A stretch of DNA of 14,740 nucleotides from positions 1 to 14,740 of the forward strand of contig DLXG01000171.1 in NCBI GenBank assembly GCA_003448875.1, given 5' to 3'. Below the pieces are notes generated by a model, which saw nothing but the letters and a program-made list of their open reading frames with translations, made no database searches and was not told where the DNA came from. Source of the stretch: Anaerolineaceae bacterium. GTDB taxonomy: Bacteria; Chloroflexota; Anaerolineae; Anaerolineales; Anaerolineaceae. The position numbers were made by a program, and so were the translations under genes. Shown one piece after another: positions 14,465-14,740 of this stretch (its first letter is position 1; the number at the start of each line of letters is the position of its first letter).

Positions 14465-14740
14465 TTACTTGGTCTTTTCTCCTTCGAGGTATTTTTGAAT
14501 GCGTAATGCAGCAATCTCATCGGTAACCAGATAATTGATGAATCCGGCCCGGCTGGCCGCCAGAATCGGCAGGGCTTTGGACTGCCCCCCCGCCACCCCA
14601 ATGCGGATGGGGATGGCTCGCAGTGTTTCGGCATCCACCCCCACAATACAGCGGGTCAGGGGAGTGTCTACCAGTCGTCCATCCAGATCAATGTGAATGG
14701 CACACACGTCTCCGACGGCGCCCGCTTCGCGCAGCGATTC
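14465..14740 (-). CDS. SorC/DeoR-type sugar-binding transcriptional regulator, C-terminal fragment
   Basis: The reading frame is open to the window end, so only the last 91 residues are seen. They begin [21 protein letters not shown] and contain [34 protein letters not shown], the C-terminal signature of the sugar-phosphate-binding effector domain of SorC-family regulators. These sense a phosphorylated sugar and control catabolic operons; the DNA-binding half is outside the window. The stop is 2 bp before E1 alpha, so the regulator probably heads this operon and controls it. The expected effector is the sugar or polyol phosphate made by the PTS encoded here, or one of its breakdown products; this is inference from context. 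Confidence 0.88.
   Translation of the reverse strand, partial: ESLREAGAVGDVCAIHIDLDGRLVDTPLTRCIVGVDAETLRAIPIRIGVAGGQSKALPILAASRAGFINYLVTDEIAALRIQKYLEGEKTK

Overview
The window looks like chromosomal DNA from a bacterium of the Chloroflexota, probably the Anaerolineae. This is inferred from protein style, not from a marker gene: a secreted PQQ-propeller protein with an 'FLPLV' segment after its signal peptide, an N-terminal Gly/Pro-rich hypothetical protein of a type I associate with Anaerolineae, and moderately high GC with Shine-Dalgarno-led starts. No rRNA, tRNA, CRISPR array or insertion sequence was seen.

Left part (+ strand, 1-5877). The 3' end of a hypothetical gene (1-636) is followed by a well-formed promoter and a leader that folds as a fluoride (crcB-motif) riboswitch. 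The last strand of its pseudoknot is also the 5' arm of an intrinsic terminator, so the leader reads as a fluoride-ON transcription switch. It precedes a plasma-membrane-type H+-translocating P-type ATPase (871-3225) and a small two-CBS protein (3283-3708). A separate promoter region leads to a secreted PQQ-propeller protein with a C-terminal OB-like domain (3850-5877).

Middle (+ strand, 5878-6504). A two-gene DUF4160/DUF2442 cassette of toxin-antitoxin-like layout has its own promoter. A perfect 10-bp inverted repeat overlaps the -10 box and abuts the start codon.

Right part (- strand, 14740 down to 6678). This is one long, tightly packed gene run. In transcription order it holds the C-terminal part of a SorC-type sugar-binding regulator, 2-oxoacid (pyruvate/acetoin-type) dehydrogenase E1 alpha, E1 beta and lipoyl E2, galactitol-family PTS IIA, IIB and IIC, an intercistronic hairpin, HPr and Enzyme I, ending at an intrinsic terminator (6591-6625). 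All PTS proteins for one sugar or polyol sit beside a dehydrogenase complex that could consume the pyruvate made by PEP-dependent uptake. The IIA-IIB-IIC block is visibly AT-richer than both flanks, suggesting a spliced-in transporter cassette. No E3 (dihydrolipoamide dehydrogenase) gene is visible.

The most notable items are the fluoride riboswitch on a proton-pump/CBS operon, the combined PTS and dehydrogenase operon with its compositional break, the tandem E3-binding domains in E2, and the palindromic operator of the DUF4160/DUF2442 pair.
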